From NCBI GenBank assembly GCA_009914645.1, contig VFLB01000185.1, positions 1 to 12,628 on the forward strand: DNA of 12,628 nt, written 5' to 3'. Every line of letters starts with the position of its first letter. The stretch's first letter is position 1. A program made the translations under genes and the position numbers. Of the stretch, positions 1 to 8,312 are shown one piece after another. Source of the DNA: Synechococcaceae bacterium Bin_79_3. Its GTDB lineage: Bacteria; Cyanobacteriota; Cyanobacteriia; PCC-6307; Cyanobiaceae. A model generated the notes under the pieces. It worked only from the letters and a program-made list of their open reading frames with translations, was not told where the DNA came from and did not search any database.

Positions 1-167
1 GAAGCGATTGCGGCAGCTGAAATAGTCACCATTAATAAAACAGCAACTGATTCGCTGATGAGTTGCTGGCGACTAGGCCACACCACTCGGCGCAATTCAG
101 CAAAGGTGGATTGAATCCAACCGCCAGGGCCGGATCCCTCGGGGCTGGGGGGCTGGCTTGAAACCAC
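1..167 (-). CDS. secE: Preprotein translocase subunit SecE (partial, 3' end off window)
   Basis: This is the N-terminal 55 codons of SecE, the small membrane subunit of the SecYEG channel that exports and inserts proteins across the plasma (and in cyanobacteria thylakoid) membrane. Translating the minus strand from GTG gives a Ser/Pro/Gly-rich leader, then GWIQSTFAELRRVVWPSRQQ, the conserved amphipathic SecE segment with its VWPS/R signature, then the start of the single transmembrane helix (LISESVAVLLMVTISAAAIA). The start is chosen because a GGAGG (171-175) precedes this GTG, although the 3-nt spacing is short; an in-frame GTG at 203 is the alternative. It follows clpB2 by 37 nt on the same strand. 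In related picocyanobacteria secE leads into nusG and rplKAJL; that part is inferred from synteny and lies outside the window. The ORF is short but the family match is clear. Confidence 0.88.
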   Translation of the reverse strand, partial: MVSSQPPSPEGSGPGGWIQSTFAELRRVVWPSRQQLISESVAVLLMVTISAAAIA

Positions 168-204
168 AATCCTCCAACGCGCGGTGTACCCGCAAAAATC
201 CACC

Positions 205-2856
205 CTACATAATGGAGCGGAAGCCTGGCTGATCTTCAGTCATTTCCACCAGCACCCCCCGGGCTGCACTGAATTGATCTTCCAGCAGCGCCGTAGCTAG
301 AGGATTTTCCAATTTGCGCCGCAATAAACGCCGCAGGGGGCGGGCCCCATATTCAGGGTCGTAGCTTTCTTTCGCCAGCCAGGCCACCACCGCTTCCTCC
401 ACCTGCAACTCCAAACCCTGCTCCAGCAATAGCGTTTGCAACTCCCGCAACTGCAAACGCACGATTGGTTCGAGATCTTCCGGCTGCAAGGGGCGGAATC
501 GAATTAGTTCATCGATGCGATTTAAAAATTCGGGCCTGAAATGGGCTGCCAGGCTTTTATCCACCTCTGCATCAAGGGCATCGCTATTGCCATCACGGGC
601 ATGGCTAAGGATTGCCCTGCTTGCCAAATTGCTGGTCATCACCACCACGGTGTGGCGGAAATCAACGCTGCGACCTTGGGAATCGCTCAATCGGCCGTCG
701 TCTAAAACCTGCAGCAGCAGGTTGAACACATCGGGATGGGCCTTCTCCACTTCATCCAGCAACACCACGGCATAGGGCCGCTGCCGCACCGCTTCTGTGA
801 GTTGTCCGCCCTCCTCATAACCCACATATCCCGGCGGTGCACCGATTAAGCGAGCCACCGCATTGCGCTCCATAAATTCACTCATATCAAGCCGCACTAG
901 GGCATCTTCCTGATCAAATAAACAAGCGGCCAAGCTGCGGGCTAATTCGGTTTTACCAACCCCAGTGGGGCCCATAAATAAAAAGGAACCCACCGGCCGG
1001 CGCGGATCCTTCATCCCCGCCCTAGCGCGCCTGATCGCCGCCGCCACCGCTGCTACCGCATCGGGCTGCCCCAATACCTTTTCGCTTAGCCGCAGTTCCA
1101 GCTCTAACAATTTCTGCCGCTCGCCAGCTAATAAACGCTGAATCGGAATACCGGTGCTGCGGGCCACCAGATCAGCGATATCACCTTCCTGCACCTGATC
1201 GCGCAGCAAGCGTCCCCCCTGCTGGATCACTTGCTCTAAAGCCTGGCGACGCCGTTGCACATCGTGCTCCAGCTCCACCTGCAGGCGGGCCATCTCCTCC
1301 CAATTAGTAAGTCGTTCTGCTTCATTTATGCCGTGGCGTAGATCTTCTTCTCGCTGCTGCAATTGGCGTAATTCCTGCAGCTGTTCCCGTTCCTGCTGCC
1401 ATTGATCCTGCAAACTTTCAAGCCGATCCAAAGCTTCATTGCGGCGTTGCTGCTGCTGCGCTCGCTCGGCTGCGGGGGCCTGCTCCGCCGCCAACAAGGC
1501 CCGCTCCACCCGCCGTAGTTCCGCCTCCGCCTGCTCCACTAGAGCGGGTTTAGAGGTGGCTTCCATTTTTAATTCCGCTGCCGCTTCATCGATCAGATCG
1601 ATTGCTTTATCCGGCAAACAACGATCGCTGATGTAGCGATCTGCCAGGCGCACCGCCGCCTCTAGGGCCCCATCGCTAAGGCTCACGCCATGGTGCAGTT
1701 CGTAGCGCTCACGCACCCCGCGCAAAATCTCAAGCGATACCTCAAGCGTTGGCTCTTTGATTACCAATTGCTGAAAACGCCGATTAAGCACCGGATCTTT
1801 TTCCAAAGTGCGGCGATATTCCTCAATGGTGGTGGCACCAATACAACGCAATTCACCGCGAGCTAAAGCAGGTTTCAGCACACTGCCGGCATCAGCGCCA
1901 GAACGATCGTTATTAACGAGGGTGTGCAGTTCATCGATAAATAACACCACCCCTTCAGGGCCTTCATCGGCGGCAGCGATGTCGTTTAACACCAGCCGCA
2001 GCCTCTCTTCAAATTGGCCTCGATATTTAGCGCCGGCGATCAAAGCACCAAGATCCAAAGAGATCAAACGCCGCCCTTTAAGGGAATCCGGCACCTCACC
2101 TGCCACGATTCGCTGCGCCAACAATTCAGCGATAGCGGTTTTACCTACCCCCGGTTCACCGATTAACACCGGATTGTTTTTACTGCGGCGCGAAAGCACC
2201 TGAATCAAGCGACGAATTTCAGCATCACGGCCAATTACCGGATCCAATTCACCATTACGAGCTAAAGCAGTGAGATCGCGGCCGAATTGATCTAAAGCTG
2301 ATTGTTCTGGGGCAAGGTTTTCTGGAGACAGTTGCTCGGGCGCTAATTGTTTATTTGAAAAATCATCTTGTTTATTTGAAAAATCATCAGTGGCTGCATT
2401 GGCTTGGTTTTGCTGTTCTTGAGCAGGCCTTGCCGCTGCCGCACTCGAGCTACTTCCCAGCAGATTTGCCCCAAGGCGCGCTTCTGTTTGCAACACCTGC
2501 CAGAGGTGCGCGGCATCAATGCTACTAGCGCCTACCCGTTCACGTTCTGCGTCAGCGCGATCAAGCAACAACTCAAGGGCATCCCCCACATAGAGAGTGT
2601 TGCTGCTGCGGGTGGGCTGTTGAGCGCAGAAATCATCAAGGCCATCAAGCAGCAAAGCTTGGTTAATGCCAAAAGGAGCGATTAATTCAAGGCAGCGGGG
2701 TTCCTGCAGCAATGCCTGCAACAAATGTTCCACATCCAGTTCGCCATGGCGCCAACGGCGGGCTTGATCCTGAGCTGCCAGCAGCAAATCCCAAGCCAGA
2801 TCCGTGAAGCGTTCCGGAGCGGTGGTGAGGCTAAAAGAAGCTTCTGGAGCGCGCAT
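205..2856 (-). CDS. clpB2: ClpB-type AAA+ disaggregase (ClpB2)
   Basis: An 883-residue Hsp100/ClpB chaperone, an ATP-driven hexamer that pulls polypeptides out of aggregates with the DnaK system. Domains in order: a divergent Clp N-domain (about 10-135); a low-complexity linker (about 136-190) with repeats; AAA1 with Walker A GEPGVGKT (233-240), pore loop KYRG (277-280), Walker B VVLFIDE (303-309) and arginine fingers near 359-360; a long Gln/Glu/Arg-rich coiled-coil M-domain (about 420-555), which marks ClpB rather than ClpC; AAA2 with Walker A GPTGVGKT (629-636), pore loop GYVG (676-679), Walker B VVLLDE (697-702), arginine finger R780 and sensor-2 GARPLRR (837-843). Length is normal. The poorly conserved N-domain and the position beside secE and gloA point to ClpB2, the second cyanobacterial ClpB, reported as essential and not heat-induced in S. 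elongatus; that role is transferred by homology. The ATG lies 4 nt after the gloA stop with no clear ribosome site, so coupling is likely. Confidence 0.95.
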   Translation of the reverse strand: MRAPEASFSLTTAPERFTDLAWDLLLAAQDQARRWRHGELDVEHLLQALLQEPRCLELIAPFGINQALLLDGLDDFCAQQPTRSSNTLYVGDALELLLDRADAERERVGASSIDAAHLWQVLQTEARLGANLLGSSSSAAAARPAQEQQNQANAATDDFSNKQDDFSNKQLAPEQLSPENLAPEQSALDQFGRDLTALARNGELDPVIGRDAEIRRLIQVLSRRSKNNPVLIGEPGVGKTAIAELLAQRIVAGEVPDSLKGRRLISLDLGALIAGAKYRGQFEERLRLVLNDIAAADEGPEGVVLFIDELHTLVNNDRSGADAGSVLKPALARGELRCIGATTIEEYRRTLEKDPVLNRRFQQLVIKEPTLEVSLEILRGVRERYELHHGVSLSDGALEAAVRLADRYISDRCLPDKAIDLIDEAAAELKMEATSKPALVEQAEAELRRVERALLAAEQAPAAERAQQQQRRNEALDRLESLQDQWQQEREQLQELRQLQQREEDLRHGINEAERLTNWEEMARLQVELEHDVQRRRQALEQVIQQGGRLLRDQVQEGDIADLVARSTGIPIQRLLAGERQKLLELELRLSEKVLGQPDAVAAVAAAIRRARAGMKDPRRPVGSFLFMGPTGVGKTELARSLAACLFDQEDALVRLDMSEFMERNAVARLIGAPPGYVGYEEGGQLTEAVRQRPYAVVLLDEVEKAHPDVFNLLLQVLDDGRLSDSQGRSVDFRHTVVVMTSNLASRAILSHARDGNSDALDAEVDKSLAAHFRPEFLNRIDELIRFRPLQPEDLEPIVRLQLRELQTLLLEQGLELQVEEAVVAWLAKESYDPEYGARPLRRLLRRKLENPLATALLEDQFSAARGVLVEMTEDQPGFRSIM
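2347..2388 (-). repeat. Perfect in-frame 21-bp tandem duplication in the ClpB2 linker
   Basis: Two identical 21-bp units (2347-2367 and 2368-2388) stand head to tail inside clpB2 and encode DDFSNKQ twice (residues 157-170). The units are AT-rich compared with the surrounding gene. They lie in the linker between the N-domain and AAA1, and are followed by a degenerate pentapeptide run, [20 protein letters not shown] (171-190), whose codons have already diverged. A multiple of three keeps the frame. The perfect identity suggests a recent duplication. Confidence 0.9.
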
Positions 2857-2860
2857 TAAA

Positions 2861-4619
<1,759 letters not shown>

Positions 4620-4633
4620 TTAATAAATAGGGT

Positions 4634-6283
4634 TTAGCTAAGGCGATCAAGCCTTAGCTCCCTGTTCAATCTTCCCTGTAGCCGCCACCAGCCAAATGCC
4701 ACTGGCAAGCTGCCTAAACCTGGCAGCAAGGCAAATCCAGGGCGGCTGCCGGCAGCCAATACCGCGGCAGCAATAGCTAACGCCCCTAGCAATACACATT
4801 GACCATTCAACTGCTGACTAATAGCCAGCCGGCGCAATAGCCGGTCGCTTTCGCCCGCCCGCACCTGCAGCTGCAAATCGCCTTGCTCGAGCCGCGCTAA
4901 ACCTTCATCAAGGCGTTTCGGCAATCCCAAAGCGCGGCTGCTGGCCTTAGCGGCCTGACGCGAAAGGTCGTTAAACAATTCAGAGGGGCCAGATCCACTA
5001 GATGTCATTAACGGCAGCAGATAGGGCTTGGCAATCGATACCAAACTAAAGCCAGGATCAAGGCTGCGGCCAACCCCTTCAAAAGTAGATAGGGCCCGCA
5101 ACACGAAGATCAGCTCCACCGGTAAGCGAAACGGTTGCCCGTACACCAGGTCGTAGAGATCACCTGAAATTCGCTGCAAGATCTCTCCACTAAATGGTGG
5201 AGTGAGCGCTTCTTCAAGCATCACCCGCACCAAACGCCGCACTGGGCCGGTATCGATGCCAGCTTCTATTACCCCTGCAGTTTGTAATTCCTGCACCAAT
5301 GCGCCTGCATCTCGCAATGCAGCGGCCCGCACCATTGCCCCTAAACGGCGCCGCAATCGAGGTGATACCTGACCCATCATGCCGAAGTCGTAATAGATCA
5401 AGCCGCCATCAGCAGCTACCGCCAAGTTGCCTGGATGGGGATCAGCATGAAAAAAGCCAAATCGCACTAACTGCTGCAAATAACTGGTGGCACCAAGTTC
5501 TGCTACTGCTTTTGGATCGATGCCTTGAGCTATTAATTGATCGCGATCGGTGATCTTGATTCCGGGCAGGTAATCAAGGCAAAGCACCCGCTGGCTTGAT
5601 AACTCCCACACCACCGCTGGAATTCGAATCGCGGGATCATCAAGAAATTGCTGCCGAAACCGGGCGGCATGTTCCGCTTCAATGCGGAAATCAAGCTCTC
5701 GCAACAACACCCGCTGGCATTCCCGCGCCATCGCCACCCAATCCCTACCGCGGCCCCAGCTGGGATGGCGTTGCAATAAGGCTGCCACCTGGCCCATCAC
5801 CACTAAATCAAGGCGAAATAAAAACTCCAAACCGGGCCGCTGCACCTTTAACACCACATCACGGCCACTGCGCAGGCGGGCCCGATGCACTTGGGCGAGG
5901 CTGGCAGATCCCAATGGTTCAGGTTCTATTTCAATAATTTCCTGGCAGCGGGGGCCCAATTCCTGCTCAAGCCGCTGTTCCACTTGGCTAAAAGCAAAAG
6001 CGGGTACGCGATCTTGCAAACGCGCTAATTCCTGCACCCAAGCTGCAGGTAATAAATCAGGCCGTGCCGATAACAATTGACCCAGCTTGATAAAAGCCGC
6101 CCCCAGCTCCAAAAGGGCTTCCACCAGCCAGCTAGCCAGCTGCGCTTGACGCTGCAATATGCGCGCTTCTGTTCTGCCGCCTGGGTAGCAAAAGCTCTGG
6201 CCATCCCACCAAAGGCGTGCCAGCAAAAGCAACACCACGCGCCAGATCCGCAGGGAACGCCAAAAACTGCGGATTGCCAACAT
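4634..6283 (-). CDS. ABC1/UbiB-family atypical kinase
   Basis: A 549-residue ABC1/UbiB protein-kinase-like protein. Members support quinone (ubiquinone, plastoquinone) or prenyl-lipid metabolism through an ATP-binding fold with unusual N-lobe motifs; the substrate of the cyanobacterial ones is not settled. Seen: a hydrophobic N-terminus (about 14-26), the family-defining KxGQ motif KLGQ (66-69) followed by ARPDLLP, the Ala-rich loop SASLAQVH (126-133), ATP-site lysine K146 in VVLKVQRPG, E196, catalytic loop HADPHPGN (279-286) and the metal-binding DFG (299-301). The C-terminus has two hydrophobic helices (about 495-512 and 516-534), so membrane anchoring is likely. The start is ATG in a TGATG junction that overlaps the stop of the preceding gene by one base; a TTG one codon upstream is unlikely. 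It is the last gene of the antiporter operon and convergent with eno. All kinase-like motifs are intact. Confidence 0.93.
   Translation of the reverse strand: MLAIRSFWRSLRIWRVVLLLLARLWWDGQSFCYPGGRTEARILQRQAQLASWLVEALLELGAAFIKLGQLLSARPDLLPAAWVQELARLQDRVPAFAFSQVEQRLEQELGPRCQEIIEIEPEPLGSASLAQVHRARLRSGRDVVLKVQRPGLEFLFRLDLVVMGQVAALLQRHPSWGRGRDWVAMARECQRVLLRELDFRIEAEHAARFRQQFLDDPAIRIPAVVWELSSQRVLCLDYLPGIKITDRDQLIAQGIDPKAVAELGATSYLQQLVRFGFFHADPHPGNLAVAADGGLIYYDFGMMGQVSPRLRRRLGAMVRAAALRDAGALVQELQTAGVIEAGIDTGPVRRLVRVMLEEALTPPFSGEILQRISGDLYDLVYGQPFRLPVELIFVLRALSTFEGVGRSLDPGFSLVSIAKPYLLPLMTSSGSGPSELFNDLSRQAAKASSRALGLPKRLDEGLARLEQGDLQLQVRAGESDRLLRRLAISQQLNGQCVLLGALAIAAAVLAAGSRPGFALLPGLGSLPVAFGWWRLQGRLNRELRLDRLS
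4636..4659. terminator. Perfect 9-bp hairpin between convergent eno and ABC1 kinase gene
   Basis: AGCTAAGGC (4636-4644) and GCCTTAGCT (4651-4659) form a perfect 9-bp stem around the loop GATCAA. It begins 16 nt after the eno stop and overlaps the last codons and stop of the opposing kinase gene. A symmetric hairpin there could end transcription from both sides. No run of U follows on either strand, so it is not a textbook intrinsic terminator; it may instead protect 3' ends. Confidence 0.4.
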
Positions 6284-6582
6284 CAAGCCATACCCTCGAG
6301 CTCACGGCTGAAGGCCGCCACCTGTTTACGTAAACCATCTACCTGCTCCTGCAGGCCGGAATCAGCTGCTACAGCTGTTTCTGAGCTTTGGTATGGGTTG
6401 CCATCAAGACGCTGGGCTTCATCTTGCACCTCCTCCCAAAAAAGCTGCAGATCAGTGCGCAATTTTTGAGGGGCATCTTGAGCTAGAAGGCTCAGCTGCG
6501 CTACGGCATCAATGGCACTACTGCTAGCTCTCGCCGCTAGCCGGTTTAAAGCAGCTTGTAAAAGCGTATCGGGGGTGCTCAT
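6283..6582 (-). CDS. Small conserved-type protein with C-terminal coiled coil, function unknown
   Basis: A 99-residue acidic, mostly helical protein that I do not recognise as a named family. The N-terminal part (about 5-58) is amphipathic helix rich in Ala, Leu and Gln; a short polar break (NPYQSSETAVAADS, 62-75) leads to a heptad-like coiled coil (about 76-97). There is no signal peptide, membrane helix or cysteine. Its ATG overlaps the upstream stop as ATGA and its TGA overlaps the kinase start as TGATG, which strongly supports it being real and translated with its neighbours. It probably serves as a partner or adaptor of the membrane proteins beside it, but that is inference from position only. 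Confidence 0.8.
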   Translation of the reverse strand: MSTPDTLLQAALNRLAARASSSAIDAVAQLSLLAQDAPQKLRTDLQLFWEEVQDEAQRLDGNPYQSSETAVAADSGLQEQVDGLRKQVAAFSRELEGMA

Positions 6583-6875
6583 TGCCCGGGTAATGGCGGA
6601 GCTTCAACTGTGCCAGATCCTGAAGAAGTTGGGGGCTCTGGGGGAATGGCCGGTTCAGCAAAGAGATCAACCCGGTCCAACCCGTAACGCATCCGCAAAG
6701 CTTCTAAACCCGTGCCAGGAAAACTTTTCACTTCAAATCTTTCACCGAGCCGCACCAAGTTTGCAAAACGACCATCCAAAAGCCGCATGGTGATCGCAAA
6801 AGCCAAACCGAAGCTAAAACCCAAAAGCAAAGGCGCTGTGGGGTTCCATGGATTCGGCCGTTTAGGAGTTGCCAT
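6579..6875 (-). CDS. Single-pass membrane protein, function unknown
   Basis: A 98-residue protein with a short Pro/Asn/Arg-rich cytosolic-type N-terminus, one transmembrane helix (about 14-32, PLLLGFSFGLAFAITM), a basic and hydrophobic stretch (33-72, with RFANLVRLGERFEVKSFPG), and a Pro/Ser/Gly-rich acidic tail (74-98) that is probably disordered. No known domain is recognised. The start codon lies within the 3' end of the antiporter gene (14-nt overlap, different frame), and its stop overlaps the next start as ATGA. This packing supports co-translation with the antiporter. It may be a small accessory subunit of the antiporter or a scaffold for the kinase; the sequence does not decide. Confidence 0.8.
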   Translation of the reverse strand: MATPKRPNPWNPTAPLLLGFSFGLAFAITMRLLDGRFANLVRLGERFEVKSFPGTGLEALRMRYGLDRVDLFAEPAIPPEPPTSSGSGTVEAPPLPGQ

Positions 6876-8190
6876 CTACAGGTTGCAATTCAACTGTTGG
6901 GATCGCTAATCGCAACAGGATCGGTGCCAAGAAGGTGGTGCCGATCACCATTATCAAAATCGCAGCCTCTAGTGAAGGTGTAAGCAAGCCGGCAGTAGTA
7001 CCTAAACCAAGAAATATCAAACCCACTTCTCCCCGAGGCATCATCCCTAAGCCCACCACTAAACGGTTTGTGGGCACGGCGCTGATGAAGGTCCAACCCG
7101 CTGCCAATTTGCCCAACACCGCAACAGTAAATAAAAATGCCGCCACCACCAAACTTGCCCGGTTTGCTGGATTGCTTGGATCCAGCACCGAAAGATCCAT
7201 GGCAGTGCCGATCAACACAAAAAAGATCGTGGCAAATAAAGAAACCAATGGTTTTAGTGTTTCTTGAATTTCCTTGGTGTGGCGTGAACGGCTAAGGATC
7301 AAGCCAGCGGCAAAAGCACCTAAAGCTGCTTCTAAACCGATGGCTGTAGCAGCAAAACAACACAAACAAAGCACTAAAAAGGAAGCCACCACTATTTCGC
7401 CTGGGGCTTTGAGGCGATCAACAACAAAGTCGAAGGGGCGGGCGGCAGTGCGGCTTAAGGCAATAGCTGCCACCACAAACACCACCGCAGCGGTAACCAA
7501 TTGCAGGATCGGGCCAAGGCTCAAGCCACCATCACTGGCAAGGGCTACCACCACTGCCAGCACCACGATGCCAATGATGTCGTCTAGCACTGCAGCACCA
7601 ATCACGATCTGCCCTTCCCGTGATCGCAACATGCCCAGTTCACCAAAAACACTGGCGGTAATCCCGATGCTGGTGGCTGTCATCGATGCACCAGCAAATA
7701 CCGCCGGCACAAGATCCACATGAAATAACGCCATTAGGCCAGCAGTGCCAAGGGCAAACGGCAGGATTACCCCAGCTAATGCAACGCTGCTGGCCTGCAT
7801 ACCCACAGCAATCAATTCATCTAATTCGCTTTCCAAACCGGTAAGGAAAAGAAGCGAATAAAGGCCAATGCTTGCTACCGCTTGCAGAAAGGGGTAGGTG
7901 CTATTTGAAATCTGATCTATTTGCGCAGCGCTCACCTCCCCTAGTTGGCCGGTGAGATTTAGCAACCAAGGCGCTGTGGATACGCCACTTTCTGGTGGCA
8001 CCACCAAATGCAAGCCCGAAACGCCGATTAGAACGCCCGCCAGCAATTCACCAAGAATGGTGGGTAATTGCAAACGCACCATCAGCTCCCCCAGGAGCCT
8101 TGCTGCCACGAGGATCAACAAGAAACGACCCGCCACCACAAGGGTTGTGGCCTCCACCACAGCATGGGTATTAGAGAACAGCAGTATCAC
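6862..8190 (-). CDS. CPA2-family Na+/H+ antiporter (NapA/NhaS3-like)
   Basis: A polytopic cation/proton antiporter of the CPA2 family, exchanging Na+ (or K+) for H+ across the plasma or thylakoid membrane. From GTG 8190 it has 442 residues and about 12 hydrophobic segments. Family marks: LPTILGELLAGVLIG (42-56), GLYSLLFLTGLESELDEL (109-126), TATSIGITASVFGELG (171-186), the ion-site DD pair in GAAVLDDIIG (D203-D204), LGAFAAGLILS (290-300) and GMMPRGEVGLIFLGLG (382-397). The DD pair is typical of electrogenic members. There is no C-terminal RCK/TrkA domain, unlike Kef channels. The reading frame stays open upstream to GTG 8256, but those 22 residues (Cys, His and aromatic-rich) look non-coding and cover a dyad and T-run; GTGs at 8160 and 8157 are also possible. 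First gene of a four-gene overlapping operon. NhaS3-like in type; the ion is not determined by sequence. Confidence 0.9.
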   Translation of the reverse strand: MILLFSNTHAVVEATTLVVAGRFLLILVAARLLGELMVRLQLPTILGELLAGVLIGVSGLHLVVPPESGVSTAPWLLNLTGQLGEVSAAQIDQISNSTYPFLQAVASIGLYSLLFLTGLESELDELIAVGMQASSVALAGVILPFALGTAGLMALFHVDLVPAVFAGASMTATSIGITASVFGELGMLRSREGQIVIGAAVLDDIIGIVVLAVVVALASDGGLSLGPILQLVTAAVVFVVAAIALSRTAARPFDFVVDRLKAPGEIVVASFLVLCLCCFAATAIGLEAALGAFAAGLILSRSRHTKEIQETLKPLVSLFATIFFVLIGTAMDLSVLDPSNPANRASLVVAAFLFTVAVLGKLAAGWTFISAVPTNRLVVGLGMMPRGEVGLIFLGLGTTAGLLTPSLEAAILIMVIGTTFLAPILLRLAIPTVELQPVDGNS

Positions 8191-8312
8191 TGAGGCATGG
8201 TTTTTGCAGTGCCCCAAGTATCCGATAGAGGGGCAATAAAAAAAGGCTTTGACCACTCTTAATTGTTCTTTTCGTTGCCATCGCTACGGTCGGGGTACGA
8301 CATTGTTTAGCT
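8191..8312. promoter_or_regulatory. Divergent antiporter/glgP intergenic region
   Basis: The longest gap in the window; it should hold promoters for both the antiporter operon and glgP. For glgP, a TTGTTC (8263-8268) and TACGGT (8285-8290) with 16-bp spacing are a weak -35/-10 pair. For the antiporter, a minus-strand GATACT just inside the dyad at 8210-8235 could be a -10, but no -35 is visible. A run of seven A (8238-8244) lies beside the dyad. I see no riboswitch-like fold. Assignments are tentative. Confidence 0.3.
8210..8235. promoter_or_regulatory. 26-bp dyad (possible operator) upstream of the antiporter gene
   Basis: TGCCCC (8210-8215) and GGGGCA (8230-8235) are perfect inverted arms separated by 14 bp, and the middle contains a further small dyad, TATC-c-GATA, offset by one base. 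It lies about 20 bp upstream of the likely antiporter start, in the divergent promoter region. That position suits a repressor or activator site. As RNA it would be a short GC hairpin, but the adjoining A-run is on the wrong side to make it a terminator in either direction. The binding protein is unknown. Confidence 0.35.

Noticed and set aside
2347..2388. Tandem repeat as a CRISPR or mobile-element trace
   Set aside because: Only two units with no spacers, in frame inside clpB2, and no target-site or transposase features.
515..2685. Several plus-strand open frames of 65-131 codons inside the clpB2 region
   Set aside because: They run opposite a complete, motif-rich clpB2 frame, have Arg/Ser/Ala-rich translations with no domains, and are explained by codon bias on the other strand.
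5299..6469. Plus-strand open frames opposite the ABC1 kinase gene
   Set aside because: Low-complexity Pro/Ser/Arg-rich translations; the minus-strand frame carries all kinase motifs.
6869..7723. Plus-strand frames of 132 and 149 codons opposite the antiporter gene
   Set aside because: Lys/Thr/Ala-rich shadow translations of transmembrane codons; no start signals or domains.
8236..8244. A-run next to the GC dyad as an intrinsic terminator
   Set aside because: The run reads as A after the hairpin on the plus strand and as T before it on the minus strand, so neither orientation gives hairpin plus U-tail; both flanking genes also point away.
8191..8256. N-terminal extension of the antiporter to GTG 8256
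   Set aside because: The extra 22 residues do not look like a transporter N-terminus and cover a dyad and a T-run better explained as promoter DNA.
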